From NCBI GenBank assembly GCA_039566865.1, contig CM076960.1, positions 3,472,001 to 3,536,000 of the forward strand: a stretch of 64,000 bases of DNA, read 5' to 3'. Under the pieces are notes generated by a model that was not told where the DNA came from, did not search any database, and worked only from the letters and a program-made list of their open reading frames with translations. This DNA is from Aurelia coerulea. Taxonomy: Eukaryota; Cnidaria; Scyphozoa; Semaeostomeae; Ulmaridae. How positions within the stretch are numbered: the first letter of the stretch is position 1; each line of letters starts with the position of its first letter. Position numbers and translations under genes: made by a program. This document shows positions 28,101-41,792 of the stretch, piece after piece.

Positions 28101-31100
28101 ATCTTAGTGGTTTGGAAGGAAGGGGGACGGATCCGATGAGAATACGTTGGTATTTTCACGGAAGATTCCCTGCGTAAATGAAGGGTTAATGAAGTCATTT
28201 CTAGTTTTGTACATCTCAGTCATAAATATTTGCAAGTTCTTTGTATGAAGTAAGTGCACAGTCCTTCTGTGATAGCTCATTAAAAGTAGATTCGGCGTCC
28301 TTATATGTAATTCTCATGGCCCTTTCCTGTATTTTGTTGATTTTTTGGTCAAACTGTCTCTTTGGTTAACCTCAGAGACACACAGCGCTTACAACTTAGA
28401 AGATCATTAAGCCATTTTGCATAAAAATAGACGCTTACGCTAAAGATGATGGTGAGGAATGCATTACCACGATGCATTGCGTTCTAAGTAAGAATCATCA
28501 GCGATTGTATATGGATTCGATTATAGAGCGCAAAGCATCTTGATAAAAAGTTCCTCGCTGCCATCTTTAGCGTAATCGTCTGTTCTCCTCGGAAACTGAA
28601 TATCTTATCAAAGGATATTGGGCCTATAGAAATCAGGGGCGGAAGAAATAACGCACTACTGTATTAATGGTTCCAGAATTTCTTCAGGTCTTCAGAAAGA
28701 AAAAAAATGGAATGAAAAGACGGAACGAAAGGGACAAACAAAGAAAGCAATAATAAACGGTAGTCGTCGAAAACTTCAATCCTAAATTTTTGCTGCCCAG
28801 TTCAAATTAAATCTCTGGAAAATTTGATAGATGTTCAATGAATTCAGACCGTTTCCAGAAGGAATTTTCAAGACAATCAACAAATCAATCAAAAAAATTT
28901 GCCAAGTATCATTTACGATAAGGATTCAAGGTTTATAATCGGTGTTCAGAGTCTGTTTATTCGTTAAGGCATTATATATCATGGCCTGTCAAAAAGTGGA
29001 TAGCTTTTGGAGCACCAGGTGCTCATAGAAATTTTTTCTAAGACTTTTTCCTATCCCAAAATTAAGCTATTTTCCCCACCCCTTTTCTTAACATTTCCGT
29101 CAGATTTTAGTTCCGGTTTAGAGCCTGACAGGTCGCGAGTGCGCGCAAAAGAGAAAAAAGTTGATGTAGATATAAATGGTTGAAGGGAGCAAACTGAAGG
29201 GCTCACATCCTAATTCTAGCAAGTTATGGCAAATGAGGGCATAAACTAAAAGGCTTACCAAGACATGTTTTCTTGTCGTAGGCCAGAGTATAACCAGAAA
29301 AGCAACCGCACGAAGTCTTTTTGTTACAATGATTATAACAGATATGATCACATCCACCATTCTGAATCATACACCAATCAGAAATGCCACCTACAGAAAA
29401 TAAGAAGCATGATGATCTCAAAAATCGTGCAAAAGCACTGGCAAGGGGATTGCTTCCATTGTAAAAGTCAAAAATACCGAGATGTGAATGACGCTTCGTT
29501 GACAAAGTTGCTCGTAAAAGTTGCTCGAAGTTGGAGGACTAAAATTGCTGATTTTGACGAACAAAATTTTTGGGTCAAAGTTTGCATGTTAGCTACATAA
29601 ACAAAAAGAAGATCAATTCGATGGAATCTGATGAATACGTAAGAAACTGCAGGGTCTTAAAGGCCCTTTGTAAGATCACATTTTGAAATCTTCTGTTCCT
29701 TCACAGCTGTGCCTACCATGCACCTGCTTTTGGTAAATGCCAGAAAAAGTTCCTTCAATGCCCATCACTGAAGATCAATTGGAAGATATGTTTAGGTAAC
29801 TTTTATCACATAAGCATAGCATAGAGCTCAAACTTTTAAAAAGGTGGGTGTAAAATTCTATGAAATTTTTCTTTGAATTGCATGGTTTGAAAGGAACTTC
29901 TAGTACGTTTAAAGGCAGAAACACCGCAATGCGACAAAAAACAACAGCAGATATGATTAATTTGGCCGTACTGATTCTCCTCAATCAATATAAAATTTAT
30001 GTTGCTTTCAATGTTTGTCAATTCATGGACCAAGATCGATTATGGAATTCACATGTCAATACAAACAACTTTTCTAATTTAACTAATAACTTTGAGTAAA
30101 AACTTAAAATTCTAGTTTTGAGTATCGGCTGCATAATCATTATTATGCGCATACTAACCGGTTTTGTGTTGTACAGGAAAATATAAAGCCCGAGGTCTCA
30201 AAAGTACAGACCGAGCTTGCGAGGTCTGTGCAATAAGACCGAGGGCTTTATATTTTCCTGTACAACTACAAAACCGGTTAGTTTGAGTTTTATTGCCTGA
30301 TAGCTTCTAATCTTGACTCGCATCACTTACTCGAAAACGCATGTTGTTACTGTTATGTCACGTACGTTTATTGTAAATCTCACAGGCCTAAATTCGTTGC
30401 TGTGGTGGCAAAAACGCGTCCTTGTATCGTATTATACAAGGCTGCGGGAAAATCGCGGGAAGTGTGCGATTAACCAATAGGATTGGCGGGATTCTTGTAT
30501 TACCTCGTTTTTGAAACGTCAGTCAGGCAATAATACACTACACAGCCCGTGAAACGTGTTAACTCTCTTTGACTAACTCAGTATTTTGAAACATAGTTAG
30601 TTGCACTTACCGAGTCGAGAATTGACGATAACTTCACACATGCTCAGTATTCCTTTACCATACATTTGCACTGCGACGTATCTTCCTGGAATTGGCGGGT
30701 TGCATTGCAAGCGAATAGCTGCACCATCAGAGGATTGCGTGACGCGGTCATGGCAAACTGGGTTTCTTTTGTGATTCGAAATATCGTTTCCAACGTGTAC
30801 TTGAATGTTCTTGAAACGGTCACCATGCTCTCCACGGTTGATTATGGTGATGTCTGTCGACAAAGCAAGAAGGAATAAATAATGATGGGCTAATTAATAG
30901 AAGCAAAAACACATCTATTTTTGAGCTGATATCATATTTTAACCCAATTTTTATGAATAAACCTTTTGAGTACTTTCTCCGTGGCTTTCTTGGTAATTTT
31001 TGCCCAATACCAGTTTAACATACTCGCAAACGCCTTGGGATTTTTGCGCTTTTAAGGTAAAATTCTTAGTAACTTCAAGGATACAATAATCTTTGACAAG

Positions 31101-34100
31101 ATCAATGATACCCAGTTGATATCGAATAATATCTTTAATGCAGCTGGACTAAAAGAGGATCATGGAAAGTTTTCAATTCTTGATGCCTGATGACGCCATT
31201 AACCAAGGGTGTTAGGACACGGATGTTTGATTACGTATTTATTTACCTTGTTTTGATCTTCGTTTTGTTTTCTTGTCTTGTTTTCTTCTCTGTTTCCTCT
31301 TCAACTGACGTGTGCAACTGAACGTGGGCTTAGGCCTAAATGCCTCGTGATATCTGAATATATCTTAATTGTATTCCTGTGTCTTAGCGCACCTTCGCAG
31401 AAGAAAGGTTTCAAACCGCAAAGCCATATTTCAGTCTTTAGTATGGCTTTGCGGTTTGAAACCTTTCTTCTGCGAAGGCACGCTAAGACACAGGGATACA
31501 AGGAAAATATATTCAAATAACACGAGGCACTTGGGCCTAAGCCCACGTTCAGTTGCACACATCAGTTGAAGAGGAAACAGAGAAGAAAACAAGACAAGAA
31601 AACAAGTCAAAGATCAAAACAAGGTAAATAAATACGTAATCAAAACATCCGTGTACTAACACCCTTGCATTGACATAAAAATTCTAAATAAATAATCATT
31701 GGCATAATACCATAGGGATCCCAGAAAATTGAATGACGCCCCCTTCCCCAATGATAAAGCCCCGTAGCCTCCTTTGCGATTGTGAAGCCGTGACGTAATG
31801 CCTACTTCAGATATGAAACTGGCCTTCTTTAAAGGGCTTGGTCTTCTGTTGCTCTTGGAGTCAAATTTCTTGTTTGAAAGCAAATCATTGTATTCTGAAT
31901 TAAACTAAAATCCATCAGGAAAAGCGAAACAGCACCAATTTACCTGTTACAATATACTCCTGTCCAAGATCAACCCTCCACCATGGACTTTGTTCATCAC
32001 GTGTATGCGTACATGATTTATCAGCCCATCTGAATTTGAAGTTACCATCAACAGCACGGTTGGGGAAACCATTGTAGAGAGTGCTTGATTGTGTGGCGGT
32101 CTTATGCATGGCGATATCTGCAAGAAAAGAAGTCGCATTAGCATGCGAGTCAAATCTTCAACAAGGCTGGTGTAAATCACAATTTTGCTATACTTCTAAA
32201 GTTGGACTTCTCTTAAATCTCCCGTATTTTCAGAATTAGAAGGCTCTTTTCTTTATTAATAATTCAAAAAGTTTTGACAAATGAAACAATCCTAATTTCT
32301 AATCTTTTTAAAGGACAAGTCCGGGGTTGGTATGATTGATGATAAAATGCAAGATAATACCGCTATGAATGATGTATGATACTTTTTCCACTATTTTTCG
32401 CCTTCTCCTTGTGAAATTACGTATTCAAATAAGCAATTTGAGCGAAGTGACGTTATATCGCGCAAACGGAAATGAGGCTGTGCGATTTTTTTCGCCTCTT
32501 AATCGCTGCTAGCCTCTTTATCGTGTACTCATGTATTTAAAATCCAACTTGTTAATGAACACATCCTTTAACACTGCCCATTACCTTTAAGATTCATCGT
32601 ACTTCTGCAAGCAAAATCTTAGCATAAAAGACTGATTTTATACATGCTTTATTGCTTCAAATATTTCGTGAACAAAGTTATTTTGTAAACAAATCGAACT
32701 TACCGTGCGAGAATTTTGAGCAAACACTTGAAAGTTCTTCGTTCATAACTTCAAATCTTTGGTCCATTCTCAGAGAGCCGAAATCAGCACAATCTTGCAT
32801 TTTCAGGTATTTGTCGGCTGGGAATTGTTGAAAATTAAAAGCAAAATTAAATAGCAATTAACACGAAAAATAGAAAATTAGCAATGCACTACAAAGGCAA
32901 AAAAAATTATAAATGAGACATAAGGAATTCTCAAAATTTAAGTGTATTTCAATTCAATAGACCTTTTAGCTATTCTACAAAAGAGCCTGGATCGACCGTT
33001 ATTATAATACACTCACTCTATCATTATTGTGCAAATTCGAAAATTCTACAAAATGTAGCAAAATTTTGTTCGATTTTCATTCTTTTCAGAATAGCTAAAA
33101 GGATTCTAAATTTGGTCTCTGTAGGGATCAGCAAGAATTGAATTTCAATTTATAGTAAACAGTTTGGGCAAACTGAAACAACTTCCTATGCCCTGGAAAT
33201 AAACAACGGCAGGAGCCTCGTCAGGATAATTTCCAAAGGCCTTGCTTTTCCTTTGGTTCAGTGCCTATTTTCTTGGCAAATATTTTCTTGTCTATTTTCT
33301 AGTTTGAAGCCTCACACTTTGGAGTTTGAAATGAGAAGATTGGAACACTAGCACTTTCTTTCCTTGGTAAGCGACGTACTGAAAAATACTTGTACATCAA
33401 ATATTTCCAGGGACAAATCTTAAACACAGTTCAAGCAGACAAGCTGTGATATTTCCAAACTAACCTCAGCAATTGAATGGAAAGATACTTTATGCAAAAT
33501 AATTAATCGTGTCAAACATTTGAGATTAAATATTCCACTCACTTGGAATAAAAGAGAATAGCATCTGAGCATCCGGCAAGGCTGTTCTTACGCCAACATT
33601 GTCACATTTTGCTCCAAGAACCAACATGGTGTTGTCAGATGGTATCATTTTCTGAGAAAGAACAGTTCATGGAGCAATAACAGTTGGGAAAAAGTCACAC
33701 AGGAAATAAGAGAAGAAAACATAACAGAAATAACTGGCTGTGACAAAACATTTTAAGACCTTGGTAGTTAATCTTGGACTAGATCCTTGGCATATTCTGA
33801 AGTCAACTTCTAGCTCATTCTCTCGAAACACAGACAACTTCTTTTCGAAAATCTCAGTACTCGAAAATTTAGTAGAGGTTTTGCTTTATTTTTCTATCGC
33901 TGAATACTTGAGGGTTTTAATGAATATCAAAAGTTACATCATATTTCATAATAGACACAGACAAGAAAACACTGCAATGAAACTTACGTAGAAGCTACTA
34001 TGAAACTGGCCGCCACTAAATCAGAAGGCTTTAGTCCAGTGCTTTAGTCACGTTCACACGTTGTCCCGAAAATTCTGATTGTTTACAAAGTCTTGTACAG

Positions 34101-37100
34101 TCCCTTTAAAGGGGCCTGTGCAAGATAGAGCCTTTGCGCGCCGACGTTCGACTTTCTGATTATCAGAAAGTAAGATGGCTACCGCACAGCAGCAAAGTTT
34201 CATGTTTTCAGCGTTTCTTTTCCGTTTTGTGTATAGGTGTCTGGCACTGGCAGTAAGCTTAAAAGACCAAAGAGGGGAGTAAATGGACATGTTGTGCGTA
34301 TTTTTCCGAGTTGATATAAGTTCTGGATGAGAGCAAAACAGTAAGTTCAAATTCAAACATGTTCTTATAAATATAAAGGTGCTTTATCTACGAACCCCAA
34401 ATTTTGGTGGTCTAAAAAGGCACAATCTATAGATTTGCGGGCATGTTTACCATATCATGACGATCGAATTCCAAGCTTTATTTGTGACAGAGAAGATCAA
34501 GCCATGTTTGTCCTCAAAAGGACTGTATTTCGATGTAACGTGAACACAACAGAACGCCTTTTGTGAATAAAGGGTTTAAACAATGTTGGTTAATCTGTGT
34601 TGAAATATTCAGCAATATTTCCATCAGTTATTGTGTAACTTACTCAATTCAAATCAATAAAGACAATAAACATAACAATCATGCAAATCAGCTTAATTTT
34701 GCTCAGTTGAACAGAACGAAATTGATTCGTGTTCGCTGTACTGAAAGGCCAAGTATTTGTTTTGATTGCATGCACGCCCGCAAAGGCTCCATCTTGTACA
34801 GCCCCGAAAATTCGAAAATTCCATTTGCAAAATATCGTTCAATTCTAATTCTTTTCTGAATAGCTAGGGGGCCTCTTATATATTTAGTTGTATTTTAGTT
34901 AATCTCCTTCATGTGATGGCCCTGGGGTAGTCATGATCTTTTGCTCCCCTTGGTATCATTTCTGTAGTATTGTATGGTAGCTTGTTTGTAATCTTAGGTA
35001 ATTCGTAAATTGTACATTTTTAACATTGAATTTATAGAAAAAAAAAAAAAAAAAAAAAAAAAGCCCCTTTAAGAAAAGGAACCTCACCTTGTTAGCAGTT
35101 TGTATGCATAGTTTACTGCTCTTATGTTGAAGAGAGCCTTTCTTGGTGAAAGCAAATGCATGACATCCTGATGTAGCCATTTGTAATTGAACTCCAGTGG
35201 CAGCATTTCCATTGATTGGTCTCACACAATATCCTGATCTTGTTGCAACCAGATTTCCATTTGCACGTAAAACAAATTCAGTGCTGAGAAGTATCAATAA
35301 TACGGTCATAACATAATCATACAGATCAAAAAGGACAGATTTTGTAACACAGTAGCAAGATCTGTTTTGGTGAGTAAAAAAACGCATGGCATTTGGAAAA
35401 ATACTGCTCCCTAAATATCACAACAGTAATATTCAAAATTGTCTTATTTCATTGTCAGTGTGCTCGATTAGATTCTGTAATTTGCCCGGCTTTGATCGGT
35501 CATTCCTTCCTGCAGATATGGAAGATTTTCTGCAGAAAGTGCCTTTCAAAAACCTGCAAAAACCTGCAAAAACCCGCAAAAACTTGCAAAAACAACGGCC
35601 AAATGTCCTCGATTTCCTTCCTAGAAACAATGAAACTTACATGTATTTTGTCCTGTTGGGAGAATGAGATCCCCCTGAATAAGTTTTTTCATCCTAAGGG
35701 GAAGATTATTGCATCCTCCTAAGAATATAGCACATGCTGATGCGTGTTCATGTCATTGTTATGATGGAAAAATGGTGGGAAAACTTGCTCATCATTTCAG
35801 CACATTTTTCAAGGATTCCCAAAGGGACCTTCTGGAGAAAATCTCTTGTTAAAACTGAACAGAGAAACCGATTTCAGCCAAGTAAAATTCTAGAATAATT
35901 GAACATGTTGGCTATTCAAGCAGATATTGCAAAATATCATTGCGTTGATATTTACGGAGCAGTAGCCTTTCAAACGGCGCAGGCGTTTCTTTCTGACTCA
36001 CCCTGTTGCATCAGCTGATTTTGATTGACACCATAATTCAAAACGATCAGCGATTGCCATGGAAATTCTCTTTTGATTGACACTAGTGATTGATATGGAA
36101 ATTCTCACCAAAAATTAAAAACAAACAAGGCCTCAACAGTTGCCCTGAAACCAGCAGGGCAAACTGTCGCCTTGTGCACGCAAAGAGTGGTTTTCAAAAG
36201 AATTCCCGATTTTATAATGAAAGAACAACCAATCTTTAAATTTGCCAGGCAGATTTTGATTGCAGTAAAGAAACTGCTGTACAAGAAACTCAGAGCCTGC
36301 ATTTTTGAAAGGTAAATAGGAGAAAAATAGGCTAATTTAGGGAAAATAATAGTCGGATGTAAAAATATGGGTCTCTCAAAAGTGGGAATTTATTGTATTT
36401 GATTCAGAAGCTGAGCAAAAGGCATCGATTGTACTTCTCGGATATTTAGGGCCTAGGGATACCATCAACCCAATGTGCTCAACAAGCGATGGTATTGAGG
36501 ATATGGAGCACTTTTTGTTGCTCTGCCCTTCTTTTGATGTTCAACAGCAAAATATTTTCGCTGGAATACTCAGATACTCAGCGCTTAAATGAAACAATTA
36601 CTACACAGCACTTTCATCTGTGTTGTCTCCAGACAAAATCTGGGAAATAAAAAGCACAGAACTAGAAGATGCTTACTCAGCTCGTGAACATTCAGGTCGT
36701 AACATGAGCCTGTTAGATGGATTGACATGAATACATTTCAATGATCCAAGATGCGAAAGAGAGCCAGGTCCAGAAGACGTAATTTTAGCTGAAAAGAAAG
36801 GTTCCTCGTTAAGTCTACAAAAATAACTGTAATTCTCTTGAATGTACAGATAGGAATGTGGCTTTATTCTATCAGAGCTAAACACTGTTCAGGGAGTACT
36901 CCGGCGTATCTTTAGGAGTACTCTGGATAAGAGAGAGCACCACCCCATGAAAAGCATTTCTAAGTACCCTGTGGGGTAGTCTACATACCCTTTTGAGGGT
37001 ACTTCAGATTATCCCTCCAGAGAAGTCCTCATGAGTATGATTAGTAACAAATGATGAACCTTTATCAAGCTGAATACCAATTGTAATATTTCACGGTTCA

Positions 37101-40100
37101 GAAAAGGGCAAATTTAGAGGAAATTAGTCATGCATGTCTCCGAGCGTTGCTGTCAGAAGGGTATCAAACGCAGTATGTCGGACACATGATATACTAATTC
37201 CTTGAGATTCTTATCAAGGCAAGCTTGGATTTTCCTCCTAAATTATTGTTTATATTCTCATAATAATTTACCACAAGAAACTACAACTACAATACCACTG
37301 GCAGTAAAATGGTAAATATCTCCCCAGTGGCCATTACTATAAACAAACACAAGAAATCTAGAAGATGCAAGATAAACAAGATACATTGTAAACAAAGATA
37401 AAGCAAGATCCCAAATTTGACACTTCTCGCGAGGTAATAGCAGTCATCAATTTGGAATTCAAGCATCAAAACCGAATAAAATGAAGTGAAAGCGGATTAA
37501 AATTTTGGCAGATTAAAATGTTTGGATCACAAAAGTATTACATACCTGCAGTTACACATTTATTGCTCCTCCTCCGCTTCAATGTTCTAGTTGGTACATC
37601 GCAGTCATATCTTTGATTATCTGTTTTTTCACTGCAAGTCTTCTGCACAACGTAAGACCCCGCGGTTGGGCTCAAATCCAAGCAAAGTGAGGAATATGCG
37701 TTCTGTAACGATCGAAGAAAGAAAATGTTTTAAGGATAGACAAGCAAATAAAGTAAACTATAAGCAACGTTTTGAACATTGCTTGTTATCAAGCCAATGT
37801 TTCAAATAGTAAACGAAACATCCGAACAATTCATTTGAAACAAGCATACAAGAACGACAACGATCCAGGCCCTTTAGACTGACATTTTGGAAAAAAATAT
37901 CTTGAGTTTTGTAAAAGATGTATCAAGGGTAAGGTCAAACTTTTCTAAGGCTTGATTTAAACAGCGTGCTACACATTCATGGACATATTGCTATCTCAAG
38001 ATATCAGCTAGCAGAATAATTTCGCACAATTTTTGCAACAAGCAGCAGAACCCCAAGCAAAAACCCTGAATATTTGAGCAGAAAGAATTTATATATAAAT
38101 ATTTAATGGGTGAATGTGGTTCAAGATATACACAGAGTGCTCAAGTTGTCACAAGAACAACGAGCGTAATACATGTAGTCAAGAAACCCAATGTGCCCTC
38201 CCGGTTATCACCATGCTGGCTGCATGACGCACTCTGTGTATATCTTGAACCACATTCACCCATTATATTATGCTCGTTGCTTTTGTAGTAACTTGAGCAC
38301 TCTTTGGTTCTTGAATACCAAAAATGTGTAACCGTACATCGTGTGCCCAAGTTCACGAGTTGTCATGCAGCCAGCATGGTGATAACCGGGAGGGCACATT
38401 GGGTTTCTTGACTACATATATATATATATATATATATTCTCATAAGCTCCTACTCAATATGTAATAAAATAGATATATAGACTCAAGAAAAAACACATTC
38501 GTTAAACGTTTCGGCGCAAGCCTTCATCAGTAATCATGATTACTGATGAAGGCTTGCGCCGAAACGTTTAACGAATGTGTTTTTTCTTGAGTCTATAAAT
38601 ATTTATATATATGTATAGTACATATAATACTTTGAAAAAGGAAGGGCCACGATACCAGCGTCGATCGTCGGATCCGAAGATACTTGCGGTGACGAATGAA
38701 TGATAAATTTGAAGGTACGACAAAAAACAACAGCAAATGAGTTAATTTATTTTATACCAATATGTCGTACTGCCATGCAGGACTTCTTCAGGACTTCTTC
38801 TTCATAACTGTCACATAACAGCCATTGGTATGGGTACTCGCTGTGACACTTTGTTAGAAATGTTAAAACTGTGTTCTGTTTAGGCTGTATACGATACATT
38901 ATTGTGTTGGACTTTTAGTATAATAAATGAAAGAGTAAGGCCGGTAAAAATAAATTTCATGTTAAAAAGAAATTTCAAAGTATTAGCTGCACAAAGCATG
39001 TAATTTATCGTTCTTCCTTCCTTCTTTTTTTGGAAATTGCGTGTAGCATTGATGTAAAATTGTATGCAGTTTAATTTCTATTATTCATTTAACGCCATGA
39101 GGTAGTCATAATATGTTGCTTCCTTCATGGTATAGTTCTAGTAGTATTGTTAAGTAGTTTGTAGGTATAGTAAAAGCATGTAATATGTATTGCAAATTTT
39201 TAAAGGTAAATATAAAAAGTATGTAATTTGTATGGTTCTTTTACAGTAGTGTGCCCTCTAATATGCATTATCTTTTAAGCTTAAACCACCAAAATAAATT
39301 CAATGTTAGCTAGCCTAAGATCAGAAAGTGGTCGTTCTTCTCGCGTAGGTGGCCCTAGTAGGTGAAATAGAAGGTGAAGCTGCAGTGTTTATCGCCAAGC
39401 TCTGTGATCACAGAAGTAGAATAGGCCTAATCAAGTCGGCGATCCCTGTCATGACACTGAAGTGGTGGGGCTCTACCTGGGATTGAAGCCTGTCCACCTG
39501 ATTCTTCTCGCTGCAATATCAAAGGACTATACCACTGCACCACAACACCTTCAAATAGTAAAAAGGAATAAGCTATGCATAAATAATCACACGATAAAAG
39601 CTTACGATGATTCAAACTTACGATGATTCCTCCCTTGAGTGCGTAAGTCCATTGTTGTTTTGTATCTGTACTGTTGCAACCTTTCAGTATGACTTTACTT
39701 CCAGATTTCTTATCAGTTACTCCCATACATGAACCGAGTCGGATGCCAGAACCGGACTGTATGGATTCAATTCCAAATGAACCTGAATGGGGGCAAATAA
39801 ACAATGGTAAAATTTGAGCTCAAAAGTTTTCTCTTCAATTTAAGAGGTTCTCGCGTGGATCAAGTTAACTTAGTATTGGCAAAATTCATTTCAAAGAATT
39901 TCTTCATTAATACGTATATATTTTATATTTTGATATTTGATATTTGATTCTTTTAAGGAGGGTTGCCCTTCAGCCGGAGCTGTTTTACTAGGGGCCCTCC
40001 ACTTAAAAACACTACTTACAATATAAAATTACTAAGGAATAGATTAAATACACTATAAAAACCATAACTTTAAAAACCTAATAACAATTTACAAAGTTTA

Positions 40101-41756
40101 AGATAAAAGAAAAGAAACACTAACTTCTAAATAGACTGTTTAAAACTATTTAGGGAAGATGCCTGTTTTGTTTCAGCAGGAAGGTCATTCCATATTTTTG
40201 CTCCTCGATAAGAAAAACATATTAATATAAGCTATTAAAGTGAAATTACGAACAACGCCTGCAAAGAAATGGCCATCATTGTCTTGACTTTTTGTCATTG
40301 GTTTAAAGCGATAAAATTCCCAATTTTCGAATTTTCGAATCTTTTGTATCATGTTGAAAACATGTCAAATCGTGGCTTAGCTGAAGACTTGATTAAAAAA
40401 TTATTGTAACACGCAGAAAAGTTAACAAATCATCTTACCTGTAAGATCAAAATCAGTAAAGGGATTTGGCGGATCATAAGCATTATACATGACAGATGTT
40501 CTCGGTTGTTTTAGTCCTTTCTTGTATTTGTACATCCCAGAATCCTTTGCACTCAAAATACTCCTTACTGGATGTTTCAAGTCAAACTGGAATCCAAGAT
40601 GGAATCGTTGTGCAAATATCGTCAAATCGATTCCAGCAGCTACCATGAAACCACCACCGAATTGCTTACCAAGGCCAAGCTCAAAACGAATGCTGAAAAG
40701 GACAGGAAGAGAAGATACAGCTGAATCCCTAAATGGCGTAATTAACAAGAAATAGCATTAGTCGTGAGTGCGGCGTTTTGGGCAAGGAAAGCAAATCGAG
40801 AAAATAAATGGAAAACATAAGATCCTTTTGGATGATTACAAAGTCTGTCCTGAGCTAAACAAGCTAAGAATATCTGAATATTGATTTCTTCATAACCCCA
40901 AATGATCGTAGATGCTGTTTTTAGCTACAGTCAGAGAGATGAGTGTTGCTGCTAAAGTCGCCTTCAATGGAAAATCAAGCGCCTTGTATAAGAAAAAGAA
41001 CCGCTTCAAAGGCAATATTTCGGTCTTTATGTCAAACGAAAATGATACGCAAAAATCAAAAGTCATTTCAAAAGTAGTTTGCTTAGTTCGTGCACGAATC
41101 TATTGGTGCATCTGTGTCAAATGAGATGTCATGTGAGATTTACGATACCGCAAAATTACTCATGCAGAACCCTACAGAACGTTTCAATTGCTGCTATTCG
41201 CGGGCATCTAATTTGAGACAAGCAGTCACGAAGATAACCTCTGTGCAGAATGATATGCATGAAGATGTTTTGGTTCAGTGTGATCTCGTGGTCAATGGCG
41301 CCATTGTTTGCTGGGATTCTGCACCTTTCTGTAGCTGTGTAGGAGGGGGGTCCTTCTACCTTCGGTGATGCTGCGAATGCTAGCCTCTGTGCAGGCCACC
41401 GGTTACATCATCCTCTAAAGTTGACTTATTTGCATAATGAGTACCATCAATAAGTGGCTAATGATTCGTTCGTTCTAGAAAACGATTGTTTTGACATAAT
41501 CAAGCTGCTAATGAAGTCAAGAACGTGCCAATTCTGGGTAAATTTGTTGTTGTGCCATGGTAAACATCATGGTAATTTATCCATCTTATGGTGTCAAATC
41601 TGTCTAACATGAAATAAGCCGACATCAAATGTTGCTATAGGATCGCGGGAAACTTCTGTCTTGTATGCGCTTTCTGTGCGCTTTCTTTATTTCAGTGCCA
41701 ATTAGCAGAGATAAAACGTTAATCAATCGCTTTAACGAGCGTGACGGAAGTGGGTT

Positions 41757-41792
<36 letters not shown>

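Larger units (their letters stand above)
24182..29258 (-). other. Longest intron: duplicated segments and minisatellite
   Basis: Holds two copies of a 180-bp segment, the 69-bp minisatellite and, at 27.0-27.5 and 28.2-29.2 kb, AT-rich DNA in which I see no gene. 28430-28580 contains imperfect inverted phrases (agacgcttacgctaaagatg / catctttagcgtaatcgtct). Confidence 0.45.
37703..39621 (-). other. Intron rich in inverted repeats
   Basis: Holds interlocked inverted repeats (38105-38416), a 122-bp palindrome, a repeat fragment (38628-38800) and a SINE. Confidence 0.5.

Noticed and set aside
38476..38597. Functional hammerhead in the palindrome
   Set aside because: The core is present but after gaaac there is no UH cleavage position next to a possible stem III; kept only as a decayed relative.
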